Assembly (NCBI GenBank): GCA_002011165.2 | Contig: MTMI02000006.1 | Span: 1 to 54,853, forward strand | Length of the DNA: 54,853 nt | Direction of reading: 5' to 3' | DNA from: Candidatus Mnemosynella biddleae | GTDB taxonomy: Archaea; Halobacteriota; Archaeoglobi; Mnemosynellales; Mnemosynellaceae | Shown here: positions 24,228 to 33,649 of the stretch, piece after piece | Numbering within the stretch: position 1 is the first letter of the stretch | Layout: each line of letters opens with the position of its first letter | The notes under the pieces: model-generated | The model's input: only the letters and a program-made list of their open reading frames with translations | Told to the model about the DNA's origin: nothing | Database searches by the model: none | Translations under genes and position numbers: made by a program

Positions 24228-25308
24228 TGTTTTCATGTCGATAAGAGGTAGAGTTCTGGTAAATGTTGAGGCACTAAACATGACTGAGAGTGTTGGGAAT
24301 TATGTAAAACACAGAAGGGTGCCTGTTATAATGCCTGAAGGGGGTTATACAACCTATTTCGTTCCTGCTATAAGCGGTGAGAGCATAGCTCATGGCTTTC
24401 AGGAGGTTCTGGCTGAAGAAGCCAAGAAGAAAAATCTACCAGTCTGCAAGCTCTGTGAGAGGGGAATATTTCTGAAGAGCACAAATTCAAACGTTATGTT
24501 CTCAGCATTCCCAGATAGCAGGTCACCAACATTGTTGAGGATTAATATTGAATACTGGAATAAATTAGTTGAAATAAAAAAGAAAAAAGATAAAGACAGA
24601 TCAAATGAAGAAAAAGAACTGCTGCAAAGGTTCGAGAACAACGAGCTACCACATTCTTTAGAAAAAACTGTTGTTCAAAATTGTGTTGTGGAGGATGTTG
24701 GGGGTTTTTTGTATGCCGAAAATAATTTTGAAGGATTTAATATCGGTGGTGTAAAAAGAACATCAAATTTCTTTACAGGATACATGGTTCCGGTTAAAGA
24801 GGCTCTTGAAGGAGTTGTTATCGAGCCACAGCTCCACTCAAGATATGCTCTGGGAACGCCATTTGTTGAAGGGGGACAGGGTCAGATGATATACTACGTG
24901 GAGCTGTCCTCAGCCGTTTACACCTTCAGCTTTGATTTGGACACGAGATACATAGGCAAGACTACGTTCAGTTATGAAAAAGCTGGAAACGATGTTGTTG
25001 AGAACAGGGCAGAGAGAGTGGATGCAGCACTTGATGCGGTTAAAAAGTTTCTGATCGAATTTGCCTTCGGAGCAAAGAAGACGAGATTCCTGCCAGTTCT
25101 TGACTGGGAATCGCTGATTATAGCAGTATCTGACGATGTGTGGACAGTTCCAAGCCCGTACACAAAGAATTACATCGAAAATACCAATAGAAAGAAAGAG
25201 AAGGTTGATTACAACACCGAGCTCTTCCTCTATCCTGAAAACGGAAGCTTTGAAGAAGTGGTTGTTGATGCTGTGGATAAAGCTAAGGAAAGAGTTGGAG
25301 GAGCATGA
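24220..25308 (+). CDS. cas7: Cas7 (Csa2), backbone subunit of the type I-A Cascade
   Basis: 362 residues from ATG 24220, preceded by GGGAGGTGGG. The start sequence MNDVFMSIRGRVLVNVEALNMTE followed by GNYVKHRRVP and FVPAISGESIAHGFQ is the Cas7/DevR-like RRM core. The central insertion with two CxxC-like Cys (LPVCKLCERGIF) and a charged segment (KKKKDKDRSNEEKELL) is the variable lobe. Multiple copies coat the crRNA spacer. It overlaps both csa5 and cas5, indicating tight translational coupling. Confidence 0.92.
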   Translation: MNDVFMSIRGRVLVNVEALNMTESVGNYVKHRRVPVIMPEGGYTTYFVPAISGESIAHGFQEVLAEEAKKKNLPVCKLCERGIFLKSTNSNVMFSAFPDSRSPTLLRINIEYWNKLVEIKKKKDKDRSNEEKELLQRFENNELPHSLEKTVVQNCVVEDVGGFLYAENNFEGFNIGGVKRTSNFFTGYMVPVKEALEGVVIEPQLHSRYALGTPFVEGGQGQMIYYVELSSAVYTFSFDLDTRYIGKTTFSYEKAGNDVVENRAERVDAALDAVKKFLIEFAFGAKKTRFLPVLDWESLIIAVSDDVWTVPSPYTKNYIENTNRKKEKVDYNTELFLYPENGSFEEVVVDAVDKAKERVGGA

Positions 25309-26135
25309 TAGGCTACATAGTGGATGTTGAATTCGTCTGGGGGTTTCAGGCAAGAATCGCAGGGCTGTCAAAAACCTCCCCCTCCTTCTACTACCCTCCA
25401 CCAACCACTTTTCTGGGAGCCATGGCTGAGGTTATAGCGAAGGAGCATGAAATTGGTGAGAAGAGAGGAAAGGAAATTGTCCCAGCTTTGAGCGAGAAAT
25501 TGCTTGCTATAGGGTGGAGAGCATTAAACTGCATTCCTGTAAAGTATTCCGACATAAACAGGATTCTTGCCGTGAAGATAACATCTGGAATTTTATACCC
25601 AAATCCAAAGGATCTTGGAAAGTCCTTCGATTCTCCGGCGAGAGGTAAGACTGTTCTGTCAACCCTTGACAGTGATGCACCCAAGATCAGGTGGTTCTTG
25701 GTATTCAGGGATGATCGCTTTGAGTTTGATGATAATGAGACAAGACTCGATGAAAGGCTGTTCTGGAAGATGCACAGACTCGGCTCAAAGGAGAGCAGAG
25801 TTTCTGTTGTTGATGTGGCTCGTGTTAAGCCTGAAACTTTGCAGGGGAAAGTTATAACGAGCTATAGCTTTCCGGTTGAGGATGGTGTGAATCCTGCAAT
25901 GGTTAAGGAGGGCAGATGGGAGTTTGAGGTATACATAAATCCCTTTGAGGTTGGAAGGTATGATGAAAAGGAAAATCCCGTAATAAATTATATCTCTGGA
26001 AAAAGAGCTTTTCTGTTCAGAATACCGGTCCTCAAAGACGTCTTAGCCACTCCAGAATACATTGTAGAGGTTGGAGGGAATTTTGCTGCCTACAAAGCCG
26101 ATAATGAGGTGGTGATCGGCAGATGGTCAGAATAA
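25305..26135 (+). CDS. cas5: Cas5, type I-A
   Basis: 276 residues with the Cas5 N-terminal RRM: VDVEFVWGFQARIAGLSKTSPS then YYPPPTTFLGAMAEVIAKE, the conserved PxPTTxxGA. The C-terminal half is the variable domain (FLFRIPVLKDVLATPEYIVEVGG). Cas5 caps the 5' handle of the crRNA. The ATG overlaps the cas7 stop by 4 bases (ATGA), and the 3' end overlaps cas8a by 13 bases. Confidence 0.92.
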   Translation: MIGYIVDVEFVWGFQARIAGLSKTSPSFYYPPPTTFLGAMAEVIAKEHEIGEKRGKEIVPALSEKLLAIGWRALNCIPVKYSDINRILAVKITSGILYPNPKDLGKSFDSPARGKTVLSTLDSDAPKIRWFLVFRDDRFEFDDNETRLDERLFWKMHRLGSKESRVSVVDVARVKPETLQGKVITSYSFPVEDGVNPAMVKEGRWEFEVYINPFEVGRYDEKENPVINYISGKRAFLFRIPVLKDVLATPEYIVEVGGNFAAYKADNEVVIGRWSE

Positions 26136-27307
26136 AACTCGATCTCCCTCCCGACTCGACATTTCTTAGCGAGGTAATTTATGAAGGATTGATGTTTCTT
26201 ATCCTGAAAACCAGCTGTGAATTCAATCCAAAAGAGATTAATGCCAGATCGGATTGTCTGAACAGAGCTTACAGCAGTCTTGACGATGAGAGACTTGGAA
26301 ACATTCGAATTGTGATGTCTGGAAATGACAATATAAATGCAAAAATATTCGAGAAACTTGGTTTGAGTAATGTTAAAAGCAGAAAAACGTATTATGATCT
26401 GATAAATCTCCTCAAAGAACATAGCAGTAGCATAAAATCGAAAGAAGAGGTTAATGTTGAACTTAAAGCCTTTAAAAAAGACGTTCTTATGGATTTGAAT
26501 AACAAGAACGAGGGAATAGCAGCACCTCAGCTGTTCAAGGTTGACAGATACACCGGCATATCTTCTCTCGATACAGATTATACCTCCCAGCAGCTTACAT
26601 TCTACTTCTCGAAGGAGATTGCGCTGATTTCTCTGCTCGGCATATACTCATCCTTCATAATATCTGCAAGACAGCAGCAACAGGCCTATTACTACTTCCT
26701 TTTCTTCTCTCCAGACGAGATAATGAATTTGATGAACAGCGATAGAATACTTCTGGATAAGTTCTTTCGTGTAAAGGATAAAGTTGCAGAGGAGCTCAGA
26801 AATGTACTCGGCAGATCAACCCTCAACGAACTGCTGCTTATAGAGATTGCCCTCAACGTGGAGCTTCAAAGGCTGATGGAAAATGAAAATCTCGAAAAGG
26901 TGTCTCTGCTACTCTTCAAAATAGCTCCCGAGGGGCAGACATACAAAATCTACGAACAGATTCCCTTGACAATCTACAGAAATCCTGCCTTCTATAGAAT
27001 TGCTGAAAAATACTCTCACAACGCTATCTCATTCTGCGAACAGCTTGGAAGGGCAGTTTCATCGGATGTGATCTTGAGAACACTTTCGAGCCTCAATACA
27101 AAAAATAAGCACAGCGAGGCAGACAACATTCTGAAGGCAATTCAGATGCTGTACAGGTTTGTGGTTCTTGGCGATCCTCAAGGATGGTTTGGATTTCTGA
27201 GAGAGCTGCATAATTCCCATGCAAAGCTTGTCAACAGTTCTGATGGCAGAGAAAGGAGGAGGGCAGAGAACTATCTGAGGTTGGTTAAATCAATATCGTA
27301 TGCATGA
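26123..27307 (+). CDS. cas8a: Cas8a, large subunit of the type I-A Cascade
   Basis: 394 residues, mostly helical, with no enzymatic motif. Position between cas5 and cas3 and the pattern of the second half (LTIYRNPAFYRIAEKYSHN ... LGRAVSSDVILRTLSSLN ... QMLYRFVVLGDPQGWFGFLREL) fit the Cas8a/Csa4 family, slightly longer than the usual 350 residues. It should recognise the PAM and recruit the Cas3 proteins. The ATG lies within the end of cas5. Confidence 0.8.
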   Translation: MVRIKLDLPPDSTFLSEVIYEGLMFLILKTSCEFNPKEINARSDCLNRAYSSLDDERLGNIRIVMSGNDNINAKIFEKLGLSNVKSRKTYYDLINLLKEHSSSIKSKEEVNVELKAFKKDVLMDLNNKNEGIAAPQLFKVDRYTGISSLDTDYTSQQLTFYFSKEIALISLLGIYSSFIISARQQQQAYYYFLFFSPDEIMNLMNSDRILLDKFFRVKDKVAEELRNVLGRSTLNELLLIEIALNVELQRLMENENLEKVSLLLFKIAPEGQTYKIYEQIPLTIYRNPAFYRIAEKYSHNAISFCEQLGRAVSSDVILRTLSSLNTKNKHSEADNILKAIQMLYRFVVLGDPQGWFGFLRELHNSHAKLVNSSDGRERRRAENYLRLVKSISYA

Positions 27308-27364
27308 TTTGATTCTCAAAAATATGCACCGAAATTGAAAAAGTAAAAGGTTGGGGTGCATTAA

Positions 27365-29125
27365 ATGGATAGCTATGATTCGAGCTCATTCAAAAACTGC
27401 TTCAATGAAGTTATTAAGGCATGGTTTGAAGGGAAAGACAGGAGACCTTTTATCAACTATGCCATAAATAAAATAGAAAAGAACTGGGATAACGATAACG
27501 TTTTCATCATAGAAGCCCCTACAGGATATGGAAAATCAACGATTTCTGCAACCATTGCAATGTATTCATTCAGGGAGGAATTAAAGTCAATAGTGACATT
27601 TCCGCTGAGAACCCTTCTTGAGGATCAGTTCATCAAATTCAAAGAGCTTTTTGGAGATGAGCTTGGGAAGAGATACATGCACAACCCTGAGTCGAGATAT
27701 CTCATCAAGCCGGTGACCCTGACAACAGTTGACACTCTCGCTCTGACTCTTTTCGGCATCCCACCAGAGGACCTGGATAAGGTTGTAAAATACTGGAGTG
27801 GCACATCTTCTGGTTCACTCGGTCACTATCTCTTCTCTTGGGCTTCAATAGCGCTGTCCAATATCATTTTTGATGAGGTTCACCTTATAGCCGATTCTAC
27901 CAAATCCCTGAACTTCCTTTTTGCCCTGATGTGGGCAGCAATGGACAACGATCAGAAACTCGTGCTGATGTCTGCAACAATACCGAAAACGCTGGAAGAA
28001 AAGCTGCAGGAATTTCTTGAAGATTGGGGGTGGTGCAATTACGAATTTATAAAATTCAGTTTTGAGCATGACAAAGAATTTTTTGCGAATAGAAGAAATA
28101 AAAGGTACACCATATATCTGGAGGCTCTGAATGAAGAGAACAAGTTCAGGATTATTGAAAAGTGGATTGATGAGGAATCCAAGAGGTACTCCAAGATAAT
28201 AGTGGTTTTCAACACCATAAGAGACGCTGTTCAGTTCTATGAGCTGATAAAAAACAAATTCATGGAGTTTGATAAACTCCTCCTGCACTCGAGATTTAAT
28301 GAAGCGGACAGAGATCGGAAAGCTGAAAAATTGAGAAGGCTGAAACGGGCTGAGAAATTCATAATTGTAGCAACTCAGGTTATTGAGGCTGGTGTTGACA
28401 TCTCTTCCAACCTCTTTATCACTGAACTTGCCCCTGCAAACTCCCTGATCCAGAGACTGGGGAGATTTTTGCGTTACGATGGCGAGAATGAAGGTGCTGT
28501 ATATATCTGGTATGAAACCGATAATTCTGGAGATTTGCTGAGCTACAATGGAAGGTACAAAGTCTACGACTGGGATCTCACCAAGAGGACGCTTGATAAA
28601 CTCATGGAGATGGGGGAGTTTAATGTTCATCTTGTCGAAGGTTATAAGGCATTACTCGATGTTTACACAGCAGATGATTTTCAGATTGAAGAAAAGGGCT
28701 TGGATGACCTTAAAAGAATCTTGATGAATTTCGAATACGCCCCATTAAAGGCTGTAGAAACATTCTTCAAACTTGAAGGGAGCTTTGTCAGAGATGGGCT
28801 GATGATTCCCGCCATATCTCTTGACCTGCTCGATGAGTGTAGGAAGGAAAATGGAGAGTTCAGCCTTAGCGATCTCCTCAAGCTAACAGTTCCGGTATCA
28901 TTCGAGGTCGTAAAAAGAGCAAATCCTGAGAAAGTCGTTTTGCTAAGGAAAGACTATGAGAGCGGAGACGAGATTCCCGAAATCGTGGACTTCGAAAGCC
29001 TATCAAATTGCACCCTGAGATACCCTCGCTCATTTTTGAGGTGCATGATCAAAAATTCAATTGTTGCTGTTGTTGTGGATGGCGATTACGACCGTGAGAG
29101 AGGATTATCCATCAAAAGGGATTAA
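27365..29125 (+). CDS. cas3: Cas3' superfamily-2 helicase
   Basis: 586 residues. Helicase motifs in order are EAPTGYGKST (I), TFPLRTLLEDQF (Ia), TTVDTL, DEVHL (II), MSATIP (III), VVFNTIRDAVQFYE (IV), ATQVIEAGVDISSNLFI (V) and LIQRLGRFLR (VI). All catalytic positions are present. There is no HD domain at the N terminus; the nuclease is encoded separately by the next gene, as is usual for type I-A. A 57-base gap separates it from cas8a. Confidence 0.92.
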   Translation: MDSYDSSSFKNCFNEVIKAWFEGKDRRPFINYAINKIEKNWDNDNVFIIEAPTGYGKSTISATIAMYSFREELKSIVTFPLRTLLEDQFIKFKELFGDELGKRYMHNPESRYLIKPVTLTTVDTLALTLFGIPPEDLDKVVKYWSGTSSGSLGHYLFSWASIALSNIIFDEVHLIADSTKSLNFLFALMWAAMDNDQKLVLMSATIPKTLEEKLQEFLEDWGWCNYEFIKFSFEHDKEFFANRRNKRYTIYLEALNEENKFRIIEKWIDEESKRYSKIIVVFNTIRDAVQFYELIKNKFMEFDKLLLHSRFNEADRDRKAEKLRRLKRAEKFIIVATQVIEAGVDISSNLFITELAPANSLIQRLGRFLRYDGENEGAVYIWYETDNSGDLLSYNGRYKVYDWDLTKRTLDKLMEMGEFNVHLVEGYKALLDVYTADDFQIEEKGLDDLKRILMNFEYAPLKAVETFFKLEGSFVRDGLMIPAISLDLLDECRKENGEFSLSDLLKLTVPVSFEVVKRANPEKVVLLRKDYESGDEIPEIVDFESLSNCTLRYPRSFLRCMIKNSIVAVVVDGDYDRERGLSIKRD

Positions 29126-29126
29126 A

Positions 29127-29882
29127 ATGGAAGTTCTCAGCTACTATCAGGAAGAAACTGGTGATAAGGAGCTGCTGGTGAACCACATAGCAACAGCTCT
29201 CGAAGTTATGGAGAGTGTGGAAGATTCCAAGCTTTTCAGACTCGCAGAAAAAATTTACCATGGGCTGGATTTCAAGCAGGCAGTAAGACTGGCGATAGTC
29301 TTTCATGACGCCGGAAAAATTTTCTATCAGAGCAAGCGTGGTGAAAAAGGCAAGAGGTACATGTCTTTTAAAGGACATGAGTATTTCTCTACCTACATTT
29401 TTAACACCTTTGTAAGCAAGCTCTTTGAAATTGATCTCGAAAATTACGAGAGATACGGAGTGATTAGAGACGTCTGCAGTTTTGCAATTTTCTTCCATCA
29501 TCATGCAATGAATGTGAGGCTCAGAAAGCCGGAAATGGAAGAAAGCAGTGTTAGATTTGGGATGAGTTTGCTCGAAACTTTTGAAAATGATGCGAGGCAA
29601 TTTCTGGATCAAAAGGAAGTTGAAGCTCTGAAAAGAGCTGTGAATGAGATCAAAAGCCGAGGAGTTGAAAATTTGATGAGGAGTCTGGAAGTAAACGTGA
29701 ATAGCAGAGTAAACAGTCTTTGGAGGGAAATAATGCAACGAGGAGATTTAAAAAAGCTATCTTACCTGACTTTACTGGTTCTCACAACTGCTGACTATCT
29801 CTCAGCTCAGAAAAATAGAAGATCTGGAAAGTCAACATTCAGCAGAATTCTGGGTGAGTTTCAGCGATTTTACCTTATATAG
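29127..29882 (+). CDS. cas3'': Cas3'' HD nuclease
   Basis: 251 residues from ATG 29127, one base after the cas3' stop. HD-domain metal ligands are visible: LLVNHIATALEV, IVFHDAGKIFYQ (the HD pair), FKGHEYFSTYIF and FAIFFHHHAMN. It should degrade the displaced target strand in the I-A complex together with Cas3'. It is the last gene of the operon. Only 11 bases separate it from the converging CARF-HEPN gene. Confidence 0.9.
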   Translation: MEVLSYYQEETGDKELLVNHIATALEVMESVEDSKLFRLAEKIYHGLDFKQAVRLAIVFHDAGKIFYQSKRGEKGKRYMSFKGHEYFSTYIFNTFVSKLFEIDLENYERYGVIRDVCSFAIFFHHHAMNVRLRKPEMEESSVRFGMSLLETFENDARQFLDQKEVEALKRAVNEIKSRGVENLMRSLEVNVNSRVNSLWREIMQRGDLKKLSYLTLLVLTTADYLSAQKNRRSGKSTFSRILGEFQRFYLI

Positions 29883-29893
29883 GAATTAAGAAA

Positions 29894-31138
29894 TCAAAAT
29901 ATTTTCAAGTTGCTAAGCTCTGGAAAGTCTTCGGATCCAATTATGGCCTTCAAAACTTTGAACGACTTACTAACGACTTGTTCCGCATTCTCTCTGCTAA
30001 TGTCAGAATATCCATGTTCTAGTTTAGAGTTATTTCTAAGCTGAGATATAAACTGTAAATCATCACGTATTTTGCCCATTAATCTATGTGACTCAAGAAA
30101 ATCAAGGACACTCAATCCATTCCAGAGTGTTAACTGTTTTGGAGCATCTTCTTCATCTTTGTACCCCATCAAATCCAGAAGTTCTTGGTAATCCATTATC
30201 TTGGCCCACTCGACTTTCCACGGATTTATTCCATTCTCTAAAAGTTTTACCTGTGTGGCAATCTCGATAGCTCTGTAAGCTCTTAAAACAGCTTCGGTGT
30301 AATTGTGCGTTTTTAACCGTCTTTCGGCATTAACAAGAGCGTCTAGCGAGAGCACATGGCACCCTTCAACATCGACAATGACCTTCTCATTCTGACACTT
30401 TCTCATTTTTTTAAGAGCATTAACAACGATATTACTGATATTTCTGAGCTTCACAACATTTTCAGGAACTTGACCAAAGGCGATATTTTCAAGACTTTCA
30501 GCAGCTTTACCAATTTCGTTGAGTATCCTGACAGCTTTTTCGTATTCAAATAAATCCCACAGCCAGAAAGCTTCGGCAGCTTTTTTAAGAAATCCAAAGG
30601 TTCTGTTTGGTAGCATCTCAGAAAGTTTCTTTGCAAGATAAAACTGATATTGCTCCATATAAGATATGACTTTTCTTGCCAATTCATCTGAAGCAGTTTT
30701 GTATGACTTTTTTGTTTCCATTCTGGTGACTCTTCCGAGTTCGTTCCTAATTTTACCACCAACATATTCGAAAATAAGTTTTGAAGAAATCATTTCCGTT
30801 AAAAACACATGAAAAGCTGCAGCAGACATTGGCTTTGTTCCACCGGTGAAGTTTACTATTATTTCATCAAATTCATGGGTGTCTTTCACCAGTTCTCTAA
30901 GTACTGACACGCAGGAATCTATATCCTCTGGATCGCTTATTTCTATTGGTATTGCAAACTTACCAATTTCCTTAGCCCTCAATTTTGCATTATATGCAAC
31001 ATTAAATGGATTTGGATCCTGATCCGGACTTAGTGGTCGACCGTACACCAAATAAATTACTTCTACATCGTTCCTTGTTATAGATTCGATGATTGGGTCT
31101 AGAGTTGTCCCGACTGTTATGATTAATGCTTTTTTCAT
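29894..31138 (-). CDS. CARF-HEPN protein (TIGR02710/Csm6-like ancillary RNase candidate)
   Basis: 414 residues. Residues 1-170 form a CARF domain: KKALIITVGTTLDPII at the N terminus and the ligand loop NFTGGTKPMSAAAFHVF at 96-112. The C-terminal 200 residues are helical and contain LRNNSKLEHGY near residues 367-377, giving R368-x6-H375, the HEPN ribonuclease signature. This layout fits the TIGR02710 family of type III accessory proteins. If so, cyclic oligoadenylate made by Cmr2 would activate it to degrade RNA. It is the last gene of the cmr operon, 12 bases after the CARF-winged-helix gene. Confidence 0.8.
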   Translation of the reverse strand: MKKALIITVGTTLDPIIESITRNDVEVIYLVYGRPLSPDQDPNPFNVAYNAKLRAKEIGKFAIPIEISDPEDIDSCVSVLRELVKDTHEFDEIIVNFTGGTKPMSAAAFHVFLTEMISSKLIFEYVGGKIRNELGRVTRMETKKSYKTASDELARKVISYMEQYQFYLAKKLSEMLPNRTFGFLKKAAEAFWLWDLFEYEKAVRILNEIGKAAESLENIAFGQVPENVVKLRNISNIVVNALKKMRKCQNEKVIVDVEGCHVLSLDALVNAERRLKTHNYTEAVLRAYRAIEIATQVKLLENGINPWKVEWAKIMDYQELLDLMGYKDEEDAPKQLTLWNGLSVLDFLESHRLMGKIRDDLQFISQLRNNSKLEHGYSDISRENAEQVVSKSFKVLKAIIGSEDFPELSNLKIF

Positions 31139-31150
31139 TCTATAACCTCC

Positions 31151-31900
31151 TTAGGGTCGCACTAATACAGAAACTAAAGCCCTCCCATACTCAGAAACAA
31201 CATAGCGACGCCCAATTTTCTCAAGAATCCCATGTCTGTAAAGCAATTCTCTCTCTTCCGCTGATAGCACATCGAGGTTTGAAGAATGAACAGCGGTTAC
31301 GAGCTTAGCAAGATGTTCACCAGGATACGGTAAAGTCGGAATCCTTATAATCTCATACTCGGATTTAGCAGGGAAAAGAAGGCTGTTAAAGTACCTTTCT
31401 TTCTCCTTGTAAATCTTGATCTTTTCTTCATCGTCCTTAGCTTCGTAAATCCTTCTGATGTCCTCTCTCAGACTTTCAAGCAACTGATTTACTATAGCTA
31501 CGTCTTTAGTGACTACATGGAAAACTCCGTCAACTCCCATAAGCTGCCCCAAGAGAGACAGAGTTATACACGTATTTTTTCTTCCGCCAGCAATGTTTAA
31601 GAGAATTCTATCGCATTTGTGAACTTCTCTTTCCTTCTTTATAATTCTGGCAGCGATGGCCATGAATTGTAGATTTTGCTCTGTCGTGTAAATGTCGTCA
31701 AATGGTAGTTTAATCTCGTGGATTCTGATTCTTGGATACTTGAACTTTAGTCCTATTCTTACGAGCTCGTATCCTCTTTTCACTTCCTCGTTGTCTGTTG
31801 TTAAAACAACGACATCGCTGATTGGCTCAGCTATTCCTTCAATGAATGCTGTTATTACTGGTGGGCTTAAGCCGAGTGGGGCTATTACAGATGTTTTCAT
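31151..31900 (-). CDS. CARF protein with C-terminal winged helix
   Basis: 249 residues. The CARF fold has SVIAPLGLSPPVITAFIEGI at the start and LNIAGGRKNTCITLSLLG at about 102-119 (AGGRK loop). The last 40 residues, VLSAEERELLYRHGILEK then RRYVVSEYGRALVSVL, read as a small winged helix. It resembles the Csx14/NE0113-type CARF group. A cOA-responsive transcription factor or a ring nuclease are both possible. The ATG overlaps the stop of the upstream small CARF gene by 4 bases. Confidence 0.72.
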   Translation of the reverse strand: MKTSVIAPLGLSPPVITAFIEGIAEPISDVVVLTTDNEEVKRGYELVRIGLKFKYPRIRIHEIKLPFDDIYTTEQNLQFMAIAARIIKKEREVHKCDRILLNIAGGRKNTCITLSLLGQLMGVDGVFHVVTKDVAIVNQLLESLREDIRRIYEAKDDEEKIKIYKEKERYFNSLLFPAKSEYEIIRIPTLPYPGEHLAKLVTAVHSSNLDVLSAEERELLYRHGILEKIGRRYVVSEYGRALVSVLVRP

Positions 31901-32475
31901 TTTAATTCTTCAATAGGTATACGAATCAGCCGCAAGGTTAAATCTCTTGGATGGCACATACCAACTATAAAATCTACAATCTGCTTGGGTGGATCCTCTC
32001 TCCCTTCTGCAATGTTTTTAAGATTGAAAATTCTCTGTATAGCAGCAAACTCATTACTTATACCTTTCTTTTCCTCAGCGATTACATGGTAAATCTCTTT
32101 TATTCCATTCTTCTTTGCTACAATCATCATATCGAGGGGCATTGTTTTTCTACCGCCAGCAACGCTTACAATAACATTCTTCCCTTCTTCGATCTTCTTG
32201 GTAATTACGTTCTCTACAATTCGTCTGAATTCTTCACAGTCTTTTTCATCTTTTATATCTGTAAAAGGTAGCTCGCACTTCTCAATCCTTTTCTCTCCCT
32301 TATATGGTCCGTACTTAAAATCGATGAGAAGAGCGTAGTAAGAAGGAAGTACGTCCTTCGTTGGAAAGACTACAACCTCATGAATAGGTATACCCCTCTC
32401 TTCCAAGAGGTCTATAATCTCAGTTATAACCGCTGGTGTCCATCCTATGGAAGATATCAGCACATTCCTTGACAT
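31897..32475 (-). CDS. Stand-alone CARF protein, possible ring nuclease
   Basis: 192 residues from ATG 32475. MSRNVLISSIGWTPAVITEII opens the Rossmann-like domain and VIVSVAGGRKTMPLDMMIVA at about 101-120 is the CARF ligand loop. There is no effector domain. Small CARF-only proteins of this size in type III loci include the ring nucleases that degrade cyclic oligoadenylates and switch the response off. That role is proposed here from size and context only. The frame extends upstream to 32529, but this would overlap cmr6. Confidence 0.68.
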   Translation of the reverse strand: MSRNVLISSIGWTPAVITEIIDLLEERGIPIHEVVVFPTKDVLPSYYALLIDFKYGPYKGEKRIEKCELPFTDIKDEKDCEEFRRIVENVITKKIEEGKNVIVSVAGGRKTMPLDMMIVAKKNGIKEIYHVIAEEKKGISNEFAAIQRIFNLKNIAEGREDPPKQIVDFIVGMCHPRDLTLRLIRIPIEELK

Positions 32476-32488
32476 ATTCCACACCCCA

Positions 32489-33286
32489 TCACTCAAAATA
32501 CCCATATCCAGCGGAAGTTTTTGCACCAATGCCGATCTTCTTAGTGGCCTCTTTTAGTAATTTCATAGCTCTCTCTGCAAGGTTGCTATCTTTAGATGCA
32601 ACAACAAACTTGAATTTTATTCCTTCAACAGCTAAGAAAAACACTGGATTTGGATTCATCCAGTCTCCTGGAGGTGTTTCGCCACTTTCATCTTGATAAT
32701 AGTCTCTGTAGTGGACATTCATGACGTCAAGGACAATAAAGTCTTTATTTTGCCCGATGATTGGTAAAGCGTCGAAAAATACGACCTTTCCTTTTTTATT
32801 TTGACTACCAAATATTTCAATAACCTCATCCCTGAGTAATTTTTTATGTTTCTCAGCATAATGGTGAACTATCCCTTTTATAGCACTTCCGGGAATAATG
32901 GGCACGGAATAATTTCGATGTAAGGTTATAGAGGTTTCATATACACTTTCATTACCAAGTCCCACAACAAGACGCCACTCTATTCTTCCCTCATAGGGTT
33001 TCGGAAAATAGTAACCTTGTGTTCTAAGAGATTCGTAGAGAAAGTTAATTCTTTGAAGATAATTCTCATAATCTTGTAGACTTATCATGTTAGAAGATAT
33101 AGCTAATTTCTTATTTCTTAGTAATTTTATTTGACCTCTTAAATCAAATTTATTTTTATTCTCATCAAAGAAGCAGTATTTATCTAACCAAAGTTTAATA
33201 TTATTTAGAAATCTATTTTCTATTATATCATTTATAAATTGCTCTGGATTTGGAAAATCCTTTTTTGGAAGATAGTATCTCGCCAT
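32489..33286 (-). CDS. cmr6: Cmr6, RAMP subunit of the type III-B effector
   Basis: 265 residues. The RAMP core is in the second half: HRNYSVPIIPGSAIKGIVHHY, then WMNPNPVFFLAVEGIKFKF and the glycine-rich ending IGIGAKTSAGYGYF. The N-terminal region includes YEGRIEWRLVVGLGNESVYET. Start chosen at ATG 33286 because GGAGGAG lies 5 bases before it; a GTG two codons upstream overlaps the cmr5 stop. Cmr6 and Cmr1 form the head of the Cmr complex at the crRNA 3' end. Confidence 0.92.
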   Translation of the reverse strand: MARYYLPKKDFPNPEQFINDIIENRFLNNIKLWLDKYCFFDENKNKFDLRGQIKLLRNKKLAISSNMISLQDYENYLQRINFLYESLRTQGYYFPKPYEGRIEWRLVVGLGNESVYETSITLHRNYSVPIIPGSAIKGIVHHYAEKHKKLLRDEVIEIFGSQNKKGKVVFFDALPIIGQNKDFIVLDVMNVHYRDYYQDESGETPPGDWMNPNPVFFLAVEGIKFKFVVASKDSNLAERAMKLLKEATKKIGIGAKTSAGYGYFE

Positions 33287-33288
33287 AC

Positions 33289-33648
33289 TCACTCCTCCAA
33301 TTCGGCTTCAGCAAATCTTTTCATCCAGTTTAGTAGGGATATAACTTCTTTTGTTTCTTTAAACACTTCCAAAGATGAAGTAGTATCTGATCTTATCCAA
33401 CTAAGTATGTCCTCCTCTTCTGGATGTCTTTCCTTGAACCATCTGTTTACGTGCTCATACAGTTTAGTGTACGCTTCTACCTTTTTTGCTCTCCAAAAAG
33501 CTAGAACATTTCCTAATCCGTTTGAAAGAATGAGTGCTGGAGCTCTTCTTACATATGCCCGATAGTCTTTTTGATAGTTCTGACCTTTAACCTCATTTAT
33601 AAAATCCCACGCCTTTTTTGCCCGTGTCTGCTCTAAACTTCTCAACAT
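33289..33648 (-). CDS. cmr5: Cmr5, small subunit of the type III-B effector
   Basis: 119 residues, all helical. LEQTRAKKAWDFINEVKGQNY and APALILSNGLGNVLAFWRAKK are the Cmr5 family blocks. It lines the belly of the complex next to the crRNA-target duplex. It begins one base after the cmr4 stop. Confidence 0.9.
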   Translation of the reverse strand: MLRSLEQTRAKKAWDFINEVKGQNYQKDYRAYVRRAPALILSNGLGNVLAFWRAKKVEAYTKLYEHVNRWFKERHPEEEDILSWIRSDTTSSLEVFKETKEVISLLNWMKRFAEAELEE

Positions 33649-33649
33649 T

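Noticed and set aside
27845-28630. A 261-codon frame antisense to cas3'
   Set aside because: The + strand carries all helicase motifs; the antisense frame has no recognisable domain.
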